Origin: Hyphomicrobiales bacterium
GTDB lineage: Bacteria; Pseudomonadota; Alphaproteobacteria; Rhizobiales; Rhizobiaceae
NCBI GenBank assembly: GCA_900469625.1
Contig: UBXV01000034.1
Span: forward strand, 1 to 64,000
Length of the DNA: 64,000 nt
Reading direction: 5' to 3'
Position numbers and translations under genes: made by a program. Positions 45,759 through 53,756 of the stretch are shown piece by piece (position 1 is the stretch's first letter; the number at the start of each line of letters is the position of its first letter). Below the pieces are notes generated by a model. That model did no database searches, had not been told where the DNA came from, and saw nothing but the letters and a program-made list of their open reading frames with translations.

Positions 45759-46406
45759 TCAAATGCCGAGCATCCGAAGGGCTCTGGCGTAGCCTTCTGC
45801 GGGTCTGGTGACATCGAAATGCACGCTTGGCAGCGACACGGCCTCGGCGCCCTCGATGTTCTTCTTCTGGTCGTCGACGAAGACGCAGGCCTGTCGCGGC
45901 AGGCCGAGCTCGGTCAGTACCCGTTCGTAGGCGCGGGCGTCCGGCTTCAATATTTGGGTGTAGGTGGCATCGACGATGACGTCGAAAAGCTCGATCAGCG
46001 GGAAGCGCTTGCGGAATTCGATGCCGTAGAAAAGGTCGAGTTCGTTGGAAAGGATGGCGAGCCGGATGCCCGCGTCCTTCGCCTGCAGGATCGCGTCGCG
46101 TGCTTCCGGGCGCAGCACCAGTTCCGGCTCGGCGCCGCGGGCGCGCTGCACGAAGGTCTTCATGTCGATCCAGTCCTCGCCGACAAGACGGCCGACTTCG
46201 CGCGTCCGCTCCGTCCAGTAGTCGCGCTCGGTGATCTCGCGTTTCTGCATCGAGACCCAGAGCGGATCAGTCGCCGGGTCGAACGGTCCGAGCCAGGTGA
46301 GGCTGCCCGGCTTCAGGCCCAGCGCCCGCTCGGTAACATCGTGGGTCTCAAACAGCGTGCGGGTGACGACGCCGCCGAAGTCGAGGATGAGGGCGCGGTC
46401 GGTCAC
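45759..46406 (-). CDS. HAD-superfamily hydrolase with DFGGVV motif
   Basis: 215 residues. Motif I is L-D9-F-G-G-V-V, so the usual acid/base Asp two residues after the nucleophile is Gly, as in epoxide-hydrolase N-domain-like and some dehalogenase-like HADs. Motif II is LSNE, III is K in ILKPDARAYERVL, IV is FVDDQKKNIEGA. Possible roles are phosphatase toward a side product or a non-hydrolytic role. ATGA overlap with the upstream gene makes it part of the operon; it lies 18 bases before the aminotransferase. Confidence 0.82.
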   Translation of the reverse strand: MTDRALILDFGGVVTRTLFETHDVTERALGLKPGSLTWLGPFDPATDPLWVSMQKREITERDYWTERTREVGRLVGEDWIDMKTFVQRARGAEPELVLRPEARDAILQAKDAGIRLAILSNELDLFYGIEFRKRFPLIELFDVIVDATYTQILKPDARAYERVLTELGLPRQACVFVDDQKKNIEGAEAVSLPSVHFDVTRPAEGYARALRMLGI

Positions 46407-47656
46407 GGGCGGCCTTCCGGGATCACGCCGCGGGCGATCCAGTCATCAAAGATGGCGAGCGCCATGGCGGAGAACTCCGGTGCGTTGATATGGCTGTCGA
46501 TTTCGTGAAGGCGGACGGAAGAGGGCATGGCGCGGCGCATCTCGTCGACGAAGGCATCGAGTGCCTCCGGCTCATGCAGCGGTTCGCCCGGTTGATCCCA
46601 TTCCTGGATGCCCCTGAGCGGCAAAATGAAGGCCACTTCCGCGCTGCTGTCGGCGAGCTTGCCGCCGATGACGCGGGCGATCTCGCGCCGGCCTTCGGGC
46701 GATGTGGTCACCGACCCGAGCAGCCGGTTGTGCGCATGATAGGGCCGGTCGGCAAGGGTTTCGGGCAGCGGTTGCCATGCGGGCAGGTCAACCATGTCGA
46801 CCGCGCCCGGCGCGACGATCTGCGGAATTCCCGCGCGGCCTGCATTTTCGAGCCGATCAGGCCCTGATGTTACCACCGTGCCGTGATGGTGGTTGCTAAC
46901 CTCCTGGATGCAGAAATCGAAGACGGCGGTAAAACCGTTCTGCGCGGCGATCGCCTCGAAGGCCCGTCCGCCCATGCCGGTCGCGTGAAACACCGCGACG
47001 TCATAGCCGCGCCGTTCCAGCTCAGGCTTCAGGTGTTTCATGTATTTGAGGCAGCTCGACCCCAGCGAGGTCATTCCGACCAGCGGCCGATCCCTGTCCG
47101 GCCTCGTGCCGAAACGGGCAGCACCAACGACGGCGCCGCAGGCCTGCGACAGCACCGAACGGCAGATGCCGTTCAGCCCATATAATCCGCCGGCCCACAG
47201 GATCATCATCAGATCGGGTGCAATGCGCTCGGGCGGCAGCAGGTGCGAATAGGCGATCGTCGAGACCACGAATTTCGGCACGCCAAGTGGCAAGGATGCT
47301 GCGACGTCGAGCGCCAGATCGGTGCCCATCGAGCCCCCGAGAATGATGACGCCATCGGCCTGGCCGGCTTCGTGGAGGCTGCGGGTCAGGGCCGCTGCCC
47401 CCTTGGCCATCATTTCCATCGCGCTGTTTTCGTCGCCGCTCGCGGCGATCGCGACGATCGAGGTGCCGGCGGCCGCCGCAATATCGTGGCGGGAATATTC
47501 CGGCGCATAGGGCGGATCGCCGAGAACGCTGACGTCCATCATCACAGGCAGGCCGCCGGCCTCGCGAATGACGCATGCCATGAACTGAAGTTCATCACAT
47601 TTGGTGTCTCCCGTTCCCACGACGAGGATATTGGGCAGGCGGTTCATCGCATTCAT
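46403..47656 (-). CDS. Tm-1-like (UPF0261) ATP-binding protein
   Basis: 417 residues, Tm-1-like family: N-terminal NILVVGTGDTKCDELQFMA and central LVGMTSLGSSCLKYMKHLKPELE, C-terminal GVIPEG. The plant Tm-1 protein inhibits viral RNA replication, but bacterial members occur in catabolic operons and have no settled reaction. The start overlaps the IclR stop in TGATG and its stop overlaps the HAD start in ATGA. Confidence 0.85.
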   Translation of the reverse strand: MNAMNRLPNILVVGTGDTKCDELQFMACVIREAGGLPVMMDVSVLGDPPYAPEYSRHDIAAAAGTSIVAIAASGDENSAMEMMAKGAAALTRSLHEAGQADGVIILGGSMGTDLALDVAASLPLGVPKFVVSTIAYSHLLPPERIAPDLMMILWAGGLYGLNGICRSVLSQACGAVVGAARFGTRPDRDRPLVGMTSLGSSCLKYMKHLKPELERRGYDVAVFHATGMGGRAFEAIAAQNGFTAVFDFCIQEVSNHHHGTVVTSGPDRLENAGRAGIPQIVAPGAVDMVDLPAWQPLPETLADRPYHAHNRLLGSVTTSPEGRREIARVIGGKLADSSAEVAFILPLRGIQEWDQPGEPLHEPEALDAFVDEMRRAMPSSVRLHEIDSHINAPEFSAMALAIFDDWIARGVIPEGRP

Positions 47657-48438
47657 CAGCCGGCCCTCCTTGCCAGCGGACTTGCCGTCGCCGGTTCCAA
47701 ACCGAAGAATTTCTCCGAAATGCGTCGAGCGATCGCAGCCGTCGCCGGGCCAAGCTGCTCGATCGTCTCGGCGTTCGCGCGAACCTGCGGAGCTGCGACG
47801 GCGATTGCGCCGATCGGCACGCTGTCCGGTGCGCCGATGGGAGCGGCAACGCTGATGACGCCGCTTTCAAGGCCCTGCTGGCTGATCGAATAGCCGCGTC
47901 GCGCCGTCTCCGCGATGAGCCTGCGCAGTTCGGTCTTCGAGGTGATCGTGTGCTCGGTGAAGGCTTCCAGAGGCAGGGCCAGCACATCCTCCACCTGTCT
48001 TGCCGGGCAGGAGGCAAGGAAGGCGTGGCCTGATGCGGTCGCATGAAACGGCAGCGCGCTGCCGGCATCGACCGTCACCCGGTGCGCGCGCGGCGAGTCT
48101 TCCACATAGATGGTCGAAAGCCGACCGGCGACGAATTCCGAGAGATGCACGGTCTCGCCCGAAAGGCCGGCGAGTTCCTTCACGAAGGGCATGGCGACGC
48201 TGAGATAGGGAAAGCGGGCCTCGCGGATACGCGCGAGCCTTACTGGCGCGCCGCCGATGCGGTAGCGCTTGCTGTCCGGATCCTGTTCGACAAAACCGTG
48301 TCTTTCGAGCTCGACAAGGAAGCGCCGCGCCGTCGCCTTGTCGAGCGCGCAATGCCTGGCGATGTCGCTCAAGCCGACTTCCCTGTCCAGCCGCGAGATC
48401 GCGTCCAACAGGCCCAGTGCCTTACCGATGGTGCTCAT
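47656..48438 (-). CDS. IclR-family transcriptional regulator
   Basis: 260 residues. Helix-turn-helix (about 1-70: KALGLLDAISRLDREVGLSD, ALDKATARRFLVELERHGFV) and C-terminal effector domain (SGETVHLSEFVAGRLSTIYVED ... LPFHATASGHAFLA). AGGAG(GACTGG) precedes the ATG at 48438. It heads the amine operon and diverges from the permease gene, so it probably regulates both in response to an amine or an arylacetate. A 19-base dyad between them (48604-48622) is a site candidate. Confidence 0.9.
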   Translation of the reverse strand: MSTIGKALGLLDAISRLDREVGLSDIARHCALDKATARRFLVELERHGFVEQDPDSKRYRIGGAPVRLARIREARFPYLSVAMPFVKELAGLSGETVHLSEFVAGRLSTIYVEDSPRAHRVTVDAGSALPFHATASGHAFLASCPARQVEDVLALPLEAFTEHTITSKTELRRLIAETARRGYSISQQGLESGVISVAAPIGAPDSVPIGAIAVAAPQVRANAETIEQLGPATAAIARRISEKFFGLEPATASPLARRAG

Positions 48439-48748
48439 CCAGTCCTCCGTCGTCGAGCGCCGCCGCCAGTGATCCCGATGCCTGTTCCCTTGATTTTCAG
48501 GCGGTTGCGCCACCCGTATCGCGTTTTTATCCGGCCGAGATACTTAACATGCGAAATAACTTGACAGTTCGCCGCGGCATTTGCAAGTCTATATTTGAAG
48601 CAACGGTTTAAATATTGAACCGAATAGTGTGCGTGACCAAGAACAAAAAGCAACATGGTCGAGAGCAGCTTCACGGGAGGATGCCTTGGAGAGACAGACC
48701 TGAGGCGAAGGCAAATAGTGCCAAGAAAAAAGGGGAGCTTAAGACGCT
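48439..48748. other. Divergent regulatory region of amine catabolic genes
   Basis: 310 bases without a protein gene, AT-richer than the surroundings, holding the IclR-type dyad and promoters for both directions. Confidence 0.5.
48604..48622. promoter_or_regulatory. Candidate IclR operator
   Basis: CGGTTTAA-ATA-TTGAACCG is a 19-base inverted repeat with one mismatched pair. It lies in the 310-base region shared by the divergent IclR and permease promoters. A TTGACA lies nearby at about 48560, with no clear -10 at normal distance. Confidence 0.5.
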
Positions 48749-50200
48749 ATGGACAATCAATCGTCGCCCGCAACCGGCGCGAACCAGTTGCGCAAGAATG
48801 CGCTCGGGGTCGGTGCCGTCACATTTCTCGTGGTATCGGCCGCAGCGCCGCTGACGGCGGTTGCCGGCGGCGTGCCGCTGGCCATGCTGCTCGGCAACGG
48901 TGCCGGCATTCCCGGCACGTTTCTGCTGGTCACGCTGATCCTGTTGATGTTCTCGATCGGTTACGTCGCCATGGCGCGGCATATCCGCAATGCCGGCGCC
49001 TTCTATGCCTATACCGCGCAAGGGCTGGGTGGGCTGATGGGAGGTGCGGCCGCGATGATCGCGATCCTGGCCTATAACGCCATGCAGATCGGGGTCTTCG
49101 GCCTGTTCGGGGCGGCGACGGCCGGGCTCTTCGCCGGGCTCGGCCTCGACCTGCCGTGGTGGGTCTGGACCTTCATCGGCATCGCCGTGGTCGGCGTTCT
49201 CGGCTATCGTCGCGTCGACCTGTCGGCCAAGGTTCTGACCGTGCTGGTCATCCTCGAATATCTGGTCGTCCTCGTCATCGACGTCGCGATCATCGCCAAG
49301 GGCGGAGACAGCGGCCTGACGACGGTGTCGTTCACGCCTTCCGCCTTGCTGTCAGGCTCGCCGGCGATCGGTATCCTCTTCTGCTTTGCCGCCTTCATCG
49401 GTTTCGAGGCGACGACGATCTACAGCGAGGAGGCCCGCGATCCGCACCGGACCGTGCCGCGCGCGACATATATCTCCGTGCTGATCATCGGCATCTTCTA
49501 CATGCTCACCTCCTGGCTGATGGTAAGCGCGGCCGGTGCCGACAAGCTGGTGCCCGAATTGCAGGGGCTTGCCGATCCGACCACCTTCCTCTTTGGCCTC
49601 GCCGAGCGCTATGCGGGCGGCTGGCTGCCACCGATCATGAACGTGCTCTTCGTCACGAGCCTGTTTGCCGGCGTGCTCGCATTCCACAACGGCGTCGCCC
49701 GATATCTCTATGTCGCCGGCCGCGAGCGGCTGCTTCCGGCATCCGTCGGCGTGACCCATCCGGTCTATCACAGCCCGCATGCCGGCTCTGTTATCCAGAC
49801 GATCACGGCCGCCATCGTCGTCGCGCTGTTTGCCGCGACAGGGCAGGATCCGGTGCTGGCGCTGTTTTCGTGGCTCACAAACGTCGGCACGCTTGCCGTC
49901 ATGGTGCTGATGGCCTTTACCGCCTTTGCCATCGTCGCCTTCTTCAACCGCAATCCGGGGCTGGAATCCAATACGCTCGTGACCAAGGTCATTCCGGTGA
50001 TCACAGGTCTGATCCTGATCGCGGTGATCATCGCGATCACCATCAACTTCGGCGATCTCGCTGGCGCCACCGGGCTGCTCGCAATCTTCCTGCCGGGGCT
50101 GGTTCTTATTGCCGGCGTTGTCGGTCTGGCGCTGGCAGCCGCTCTGAAATCGGGCCGTCCGCTGGAGTTTGCCCGGCTTGGCGCTGGCCAGGAGATCTGA
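48749..50200 (+). CDS. APC-superfamily amino acid/amine permease
   Basis: 483 residues with twelve hydrophobic helices. First helix VGAVTFLVVSAAAPLTAVAGG and the conserved helix-6 FAAFIGFEATTIYSEEA are typical of APC transporters of the ethanolamine/putrescine-like type. It is a proton-coupled importer in the inner membrane. It is cotranscribed with the aldehyde dehydrogenase 58 bases downstream, and faces the IclR-amine operon, so an arylethylamine or amino alcohol is the likely cargo. Confidence 0.88.
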   Translation: MDNQSSPATGANQLRKNALGVGAVTFLVVSAAAPLTAVAGGVPLAMLLGNGAGIPGTFLLVTLILLMFSIGYVAMARHIRNAGAFYAYTAQGLGGLMGGAAAMIAILAYNAMQIGVFGLFGAATAGLFAGLGLDLPWWVWTFIGIAVVGVLGYRRVDLSAKVLTVLVILEYLVVLVIDVAIIAKGGDSGLTTVSFTPSALLSGSPAIGILFCFAAFIGFEATTIYSEEARDPHRTVPRATYISVLIIGIFYMLTSWLMVSAAGADKLVPELQGLADPTTFLFGLAERYAGGWLPPIMNVLFVTSLFAGVLAFHNGVARYLYVAGRERLLPASVGVTHPVYHSPHAGSVIQTITAAIVVALFAATGQDPVLALFSWLTNVGTLAVMVLMAFTAFAIVAFFNRNPGLESNTLVTKVIPVITGLILIAVIIAITINFGDLAGATGLLAIFLPGLVLIAGVVGLALAAALKSGRPLEFARLGAGQEI

Positions 50201-50258
50201 TCCGATAGGGGCGGCCGAGCAATCGGCCGCTCTTCCGCCTGAAAAATGGAACGGGAAC

Positions 50259-51737
50259 ATGCAGGATAAAATCGACCAGTTGCGCGCCACTGTCGTGCCG
50301 CCGCAACAACTCTTCATCGGCGGCCACTGGCGCGAGGCGATGTCCGGCGGGACGCTCGAGGTCATCTCGCCAATTAATGGGACCCGACTGACGACCATTG
50401 CCGATGCCGGCGCAGACGACGTCGACGCCGCGGTTCGCGCCGCCCGGACTGCTTTCGAGAAGGGGACGTGGTCGAGGGCTGCACCCGCCGAGCGCAAGAA
50501 AGTGCTGCTGCGTGTCGCCGACCTGATCGAGAAGAATGCGCTCGAACTTGCCGTCCTCGGCGTGCGCGACAATGGCACTGAAATCGCGATGGCGCTGAAG
50601 GCGGAGCCGGCAAGTGCTGCCGGCACATTCCGCTATTATGCCGAGGCGATCGACAAGGTCTATGGCGAGATCGCGCCCACCGCTGACAACGTGCTCGGCC
50701 TCATCCATCGCGAGCCCGTCGGTGTCGTCGCTGCCATCGTGCCCTGGAATTTCCCGCTCATGATCGGCGCCTGGAAGATCGCGCCGGCGCTTGCTGCCGG
50801 CAATTCGGTGATCCTGAAGCCGGCGGAGGGCGCGTCGCTGACCCTGCTGCGGCTTGCCGCGCTCTGTGCCGAAGCCGGGTTGCCGGAGGGCGTGCTGAAC
50901 GTCGTGACCGGCAGGGGATCCGTCGCCGGCGAGGCGATCGGGCTGCATGCCAACATCGATGTGCTCGCCTTTACCGGCTCGGGTGGCGTCGGCCGGCGGC
51001 TCTTGGACTATTCGGCACGCTCCAACCTCAAGCGCGTCTATCTCGAGCTCGGTGGCAAGTCCCCGAACATCGTCTTTGCCGATGCGCCTGATCTGAACCA
51101 GGCGGCAAAGGTCTCCGCCTACGGCATCTTCCGAAATTCCGGCCAGGTCTGCGTCGCCGGTTCGCGGCTTCTGGTCGAGCGATCGATCCACGAGACCTTT
51201 GCCGAGAAGGTGGCCACGATCGCGGCAGCGATCAAGGTGGGCGATCCGTTGCTGCTGTCCACGGAGGCCGGCGCCATCTCCAGCAAGATCCAGCTGGAAA
51301 AGAATCTCGGTTTCGCTGGGCAGGCGCTGGACGAAGGCGCACGACTGAGGACCGGCGGAAAACGCATCCTCGAAGACACCGGCGGCTTCTACATGCAGCC
51401 CACCATCTTCGACGTCGCGCCCGGCATGACGCTTGCGAGAGAAGAGGTCTTCGGGCCGATCCTGTCGATCATCCCCTTCGACGACGAGGCTGATGCGCTT
51501 CGGATCGCCAATGGCAGCGAATATGGTCTCGCCTCGGCGGTCTGGACCGCGAACCTGTCGCGGGCGCACCGCATGGTGCGCTCCATCCGGGCCGGTGTCG
51601 TGCATGTCAACACCTATGGCGGCGCCGACAACACGGTGCCGCTCGGTGGCGTCAAGCAGTCCGGCAACGGCCACGACAAGTCGCTGCATGCGCTCGACAA
51701 GTATACCGACCTCAAGACCGCCTGGATCCAGCTCTGA
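50259..51737 (+). CDS. Aldehyde dehydrogenase, phenylacetaldehyde / betaine-aldehyde type
   Basis: 492 residues. Catalytic residues: Glu in YLELGGKSPNIVFADAPD and Cys in SGQVCVAGSRLLVERS; NAD contact PWNFPLMIGAWKIAPALAAG. The enzyme would oxidise the arylacetaldehyde made by the neighbouring aminotransferase or phospho-lyase to an arylacetate, for example 4-hydroxyphenylacetate. The start at 50259 is the Met of MQDKIDQL with GGGAAC upstream; the longer frame to 50169 runs into the permease gene. Substrate inferred from context. Confidence 0.88.
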   Translation: MQDKIDQLRATVVPPQQLFIGGHWREAMSGGTLEVISPINGTRLTTIADAGADDVDAAVRAARTAFEKGTWSRAAPAERKKVLLRVADLIEKNALELAVLGVRDNGTEIAMALKAEPASAAGTFRYYAEAIDKVYGEIAPTADNVLGLIHREPVGVVAAIVPWNFPLMIGAWKIAPALAAGNSVILKPAEGASLTLLRLAALCAEAGLPEGVLNVVTGRGSVAGEAIGLHANIDVLAFTGSGGVGRRLLDYSARSNLKRVYLELGGKSPNIVFADAPDLNQAAKVSAYGIFRNSGQVCVAGSRLLVERSIHETFAEKVATIAAAIKVGDPLLLSTEAGAISSKIQLEKNLGFAGQALDEGARLRTGGKRILEDTGGFYMQPTIFDVAPGMTLAREEVFGPILSIIPFDDEADALRIANGSEYGLASAVWTANLSRAHRMVRSIRAGVVHVNTYGGADNTVPLGGVKQSGNGHDKSLHALDKYTDLKTAWIQL

Positions 51738-51743
51738 CTGGCG

Positions 51744-51778
51744 CGCAAGCGCCCGACCGTTCCGGCCAGGCGCTTGCG
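51744..51778. terminator. Hairpin between convergent genes
   Basis: Perfect stem CGCAAGCGCC / GGCGCTTGCG with a fifteen-base loop, between the aldehyde dehydrogenase stop and the convergent diguanylate cyclase stop. There is no T-run. Confidence 0.55.
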
Positions 51779-51791
51779 TCGCGAAACGATG

Positions 51792-53024
51792 TTATCCGAA
51801 AGCGAGTTCGAGGTTTTGCCGATCCCGCGCCACCACATGGCATCTGGTCTCCAGACCCTCGCTGGCGACGACCAGCACGAGATCCGGCGGAATGCCGGCG
51901 GAATTGGAAACGGTAACCGCCGCACCGTCTGTGCCAAGCGACCTGACCGTGCATTCGATCCTTGAGTGGCGGTCGTCGTAAAGAATGGTGCCGGCTTTCA
52001 GAACGCTCTGTCGGGGGCCGGCCTGAGGATCGACATCAAGGTCGCTCCAATCGGCGCAACGGTTCCGGCCGGCGGCCTTGGCGTAGTACATGGCCGCATC
52101 CGCCTGAGCCAGCAAGGTGCCGCTATCCCGGGTGCCGGTCGCAAGCGTCGATATGCCGAAGCTGGCGGTGACCGCAAGCCGACCGAAATCGCCGTGAATT
52201 GTCGCCGCAGCGATCGCTGCCCTGAGCTTTTCCGCCGCGGCCAGCGCGCCCTTGGCGTCGACATGCGGTAGCATGATGGCAAACTCCTCGCCGCCAAGCC
52301 GCCCGAACAGGTCGCTTGCCCGCAGGTTGGATTGGCACGCGGAGGCGACCGCCTTTAGCACCTCGTCACCTGCGGGGTGCCCATGGGTGTCGTTGATCCG
52401 CTTGAAGTGATCGACGTCGAGCACGATGCCCGACAGGTCGTGCTGGTGGCGGACAGCAAGCGAAATGAGCTTGTCGGCCTCGTCGCGGAAGGCACGTCGC
52501 GTCAGCGTGCCGGTCAATCCGTCCGTCGCAGCCGAGCGGAGCAGTTCGATCCGGTCCATCGCCACCCCTGCCAGTTCGGTCAGGATGTCGAGTTCCCTGT
52601 CGGCAAAACCCCTCGGGCTGCGATCGATCGCGCAAACGGTCCCGATCATGTGCCCGTCCCGGGTCCTCAGGGGAACGCCGGCGTAAAACCGAATATGCTC
52701 CTGGCCCGTCACGGCCGGATGCTGCGAAAAACGCGCGTCTTTTGTGGCGTCGTGCACAACGACGGGTTTGTCGGCGGCGATCACGTATTGGCAGAACGTG
52801 TCTTCGCGCGGCATTTCTTCCGCCGAAAGGCCCGAGCAGGCCATATACCATTGCCGATGCGCGTCGATTAGCGAAACGATGCCGATCTCGATTGCGAAGA
52901 CACTCTTGATGAGCCTCACGACGCGTTCGATGCCATGATCTCTCGGTGTATCGAGGAAGTCGAGTTGCCCGAGGGCGGTCAGACGAACGATCTCCCTGTC
53001 GTTGATGTCCTTCATGTCCGTCAT
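51792..53024 (-). CDS. GAF-GGDEF diguanylate cyclase with C-terminal PilZ-like domain
   Basis: 410 residues, cytosolic. GAF sensor about 30-160 (FCQYVIAADKPVVVHDA and FYAGVPLRT), catalytic domain with G-G-E-E-F (residues 244-248) and DVDHFKRINDTHGHPAGDE, hence an active cyclase making c-di-GMP from GTP. The C-terminal 70 residues (IECTVRSLGTDGAAVTVSN) look like a PilZ domain. It is wedged between the amine and hpaB/C genes with its own orientation; a link with aromatic metabolism is unproven. Confidence 0.87.
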   Translation of the reverse strand: MTDMKDINDREIVRLTALGQLDFLDTPRDHGIERVVRLIKSVFAIEIGIVSLIDAHRQWYMACSGLSAEEMPREDTFCQYVIAADKPVVVHDATKDARFSQHPAVTGQEHIRFYAGVPLRTRDGHMIGTVCAIDRSPRGFADRELDILTELAGVAMDRIELLRSAATDGLTGTLTRRAFRDEADKLISLAVRHQHDLSGIVLDVDHFKRINDTHGHPAGDEVLKAVASACQSNLRASDLFGRLGGEEFAIMLPHVDAKGALAAAEKLRAAIAAATIHGDFGRLAVTASFGISTLATGTRDSGTLLAQADAAMYYAKAAGRNRCADWSDLDVDPQAGPRQSVLKAGTILYDDRHSRIECTVRSLGTDGAAVTVSNSAGIPPDLVLVVASEGLETRCHVVARDRQNLELAFG

Positions 53025-53233
53025 CGACCGTCCGGTTGGCTTGACCACCATTCCGCTTTTCCTTTTTCATTCCACGCCAGGCAAATAGACGCGTTTCGGA
53101 AAAAAGCAAAAGGCGCCGATCCGGCATGTGCCTGTCGATTGCGACGGCTCTGCGGCAAAGCGGCTTCTAGCTGGGCCATCTCAGACGGTCGTGACCGGCG
53201 GCGTGCGACGATCCGGACAATTGCGACGTTTGC

Positions 53234-53746
53234 CTATCCGCCGAAGCTTCCGAGCTGTGTCGGCACATGCACGTAGTTGCGGTCGAAATAGAGGAGCGCG
53301 TTGCCGTCGCTGCGCGCGCGGATGCCGACGACACGACCGATCAGGATGTGGTGGGTGCCGAGCAATCGTGCCTCGGCCAGTTCGCAATCCAGCGAGACGA
53401 TCGCATCCTTGACGGCGAGACCTCCCGATTGCATCTCCACCCAGTCGGCTGCTGCGTAGCGCTCCGTCATGTCCTTGGTGGCGCCGGCGAAATGCCCGGC
53501 AAGCGCGGTGTGGTCGTGGCTGAGCACGTTGACGCAGAAGCGGCGGTTGTCGATGAACAGACCGCATTGCGTCGAGTTGCGGTTCATGCAGACGAGCAGG
53601 CTCGGCGGATCGTCGGTCACCGAGCACATTGCGGTGGCGGTGAACCCGCCGCGCCCGGCGGGTCCATTGGTGGTGACGACGTTGACGGGCGCGCAGACCC
53701 GCGCCATCGCATTGCGGAATTCGGTCTTCGAGACAGCCGTTTCCAT
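53234..53746 (-). CDS. hpaC: Flavin reductase component of 4-hydroxyphenylacetate 3-monooxygenase
   Basis: 170 residues, HpaC/NtaB-like split-barrel reductase giving reduced FAD to HpaB. Supported by CAPVNVVTTNGPAGRGGFTAT and FCVNVLSHDHTALAGHFAG (split). The ATG at 53746 lies eleven bases past the hpaB stop with GAGG upstream; a Met at 53770 overlapping hpaB is possible. Confidence 0.92.
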   Translation of the reverse strand: METAVSKTEFRNAMARVCAPVNVVTTNGPAGRGGFTATAMCSVTDDPPSLLVCMNRNSTQCGLFIDNRRFCVNVLSHDHTALAGHFAGATKDMTERYAAADWVEMQSGGLAVKDAIVSLDCELAEARLLGTHHILIGRVVGIRARSDGNALLYFDRNYVHVPTQLGSFGG

Positions 53747-53756
53747 GGCGAGCGCC

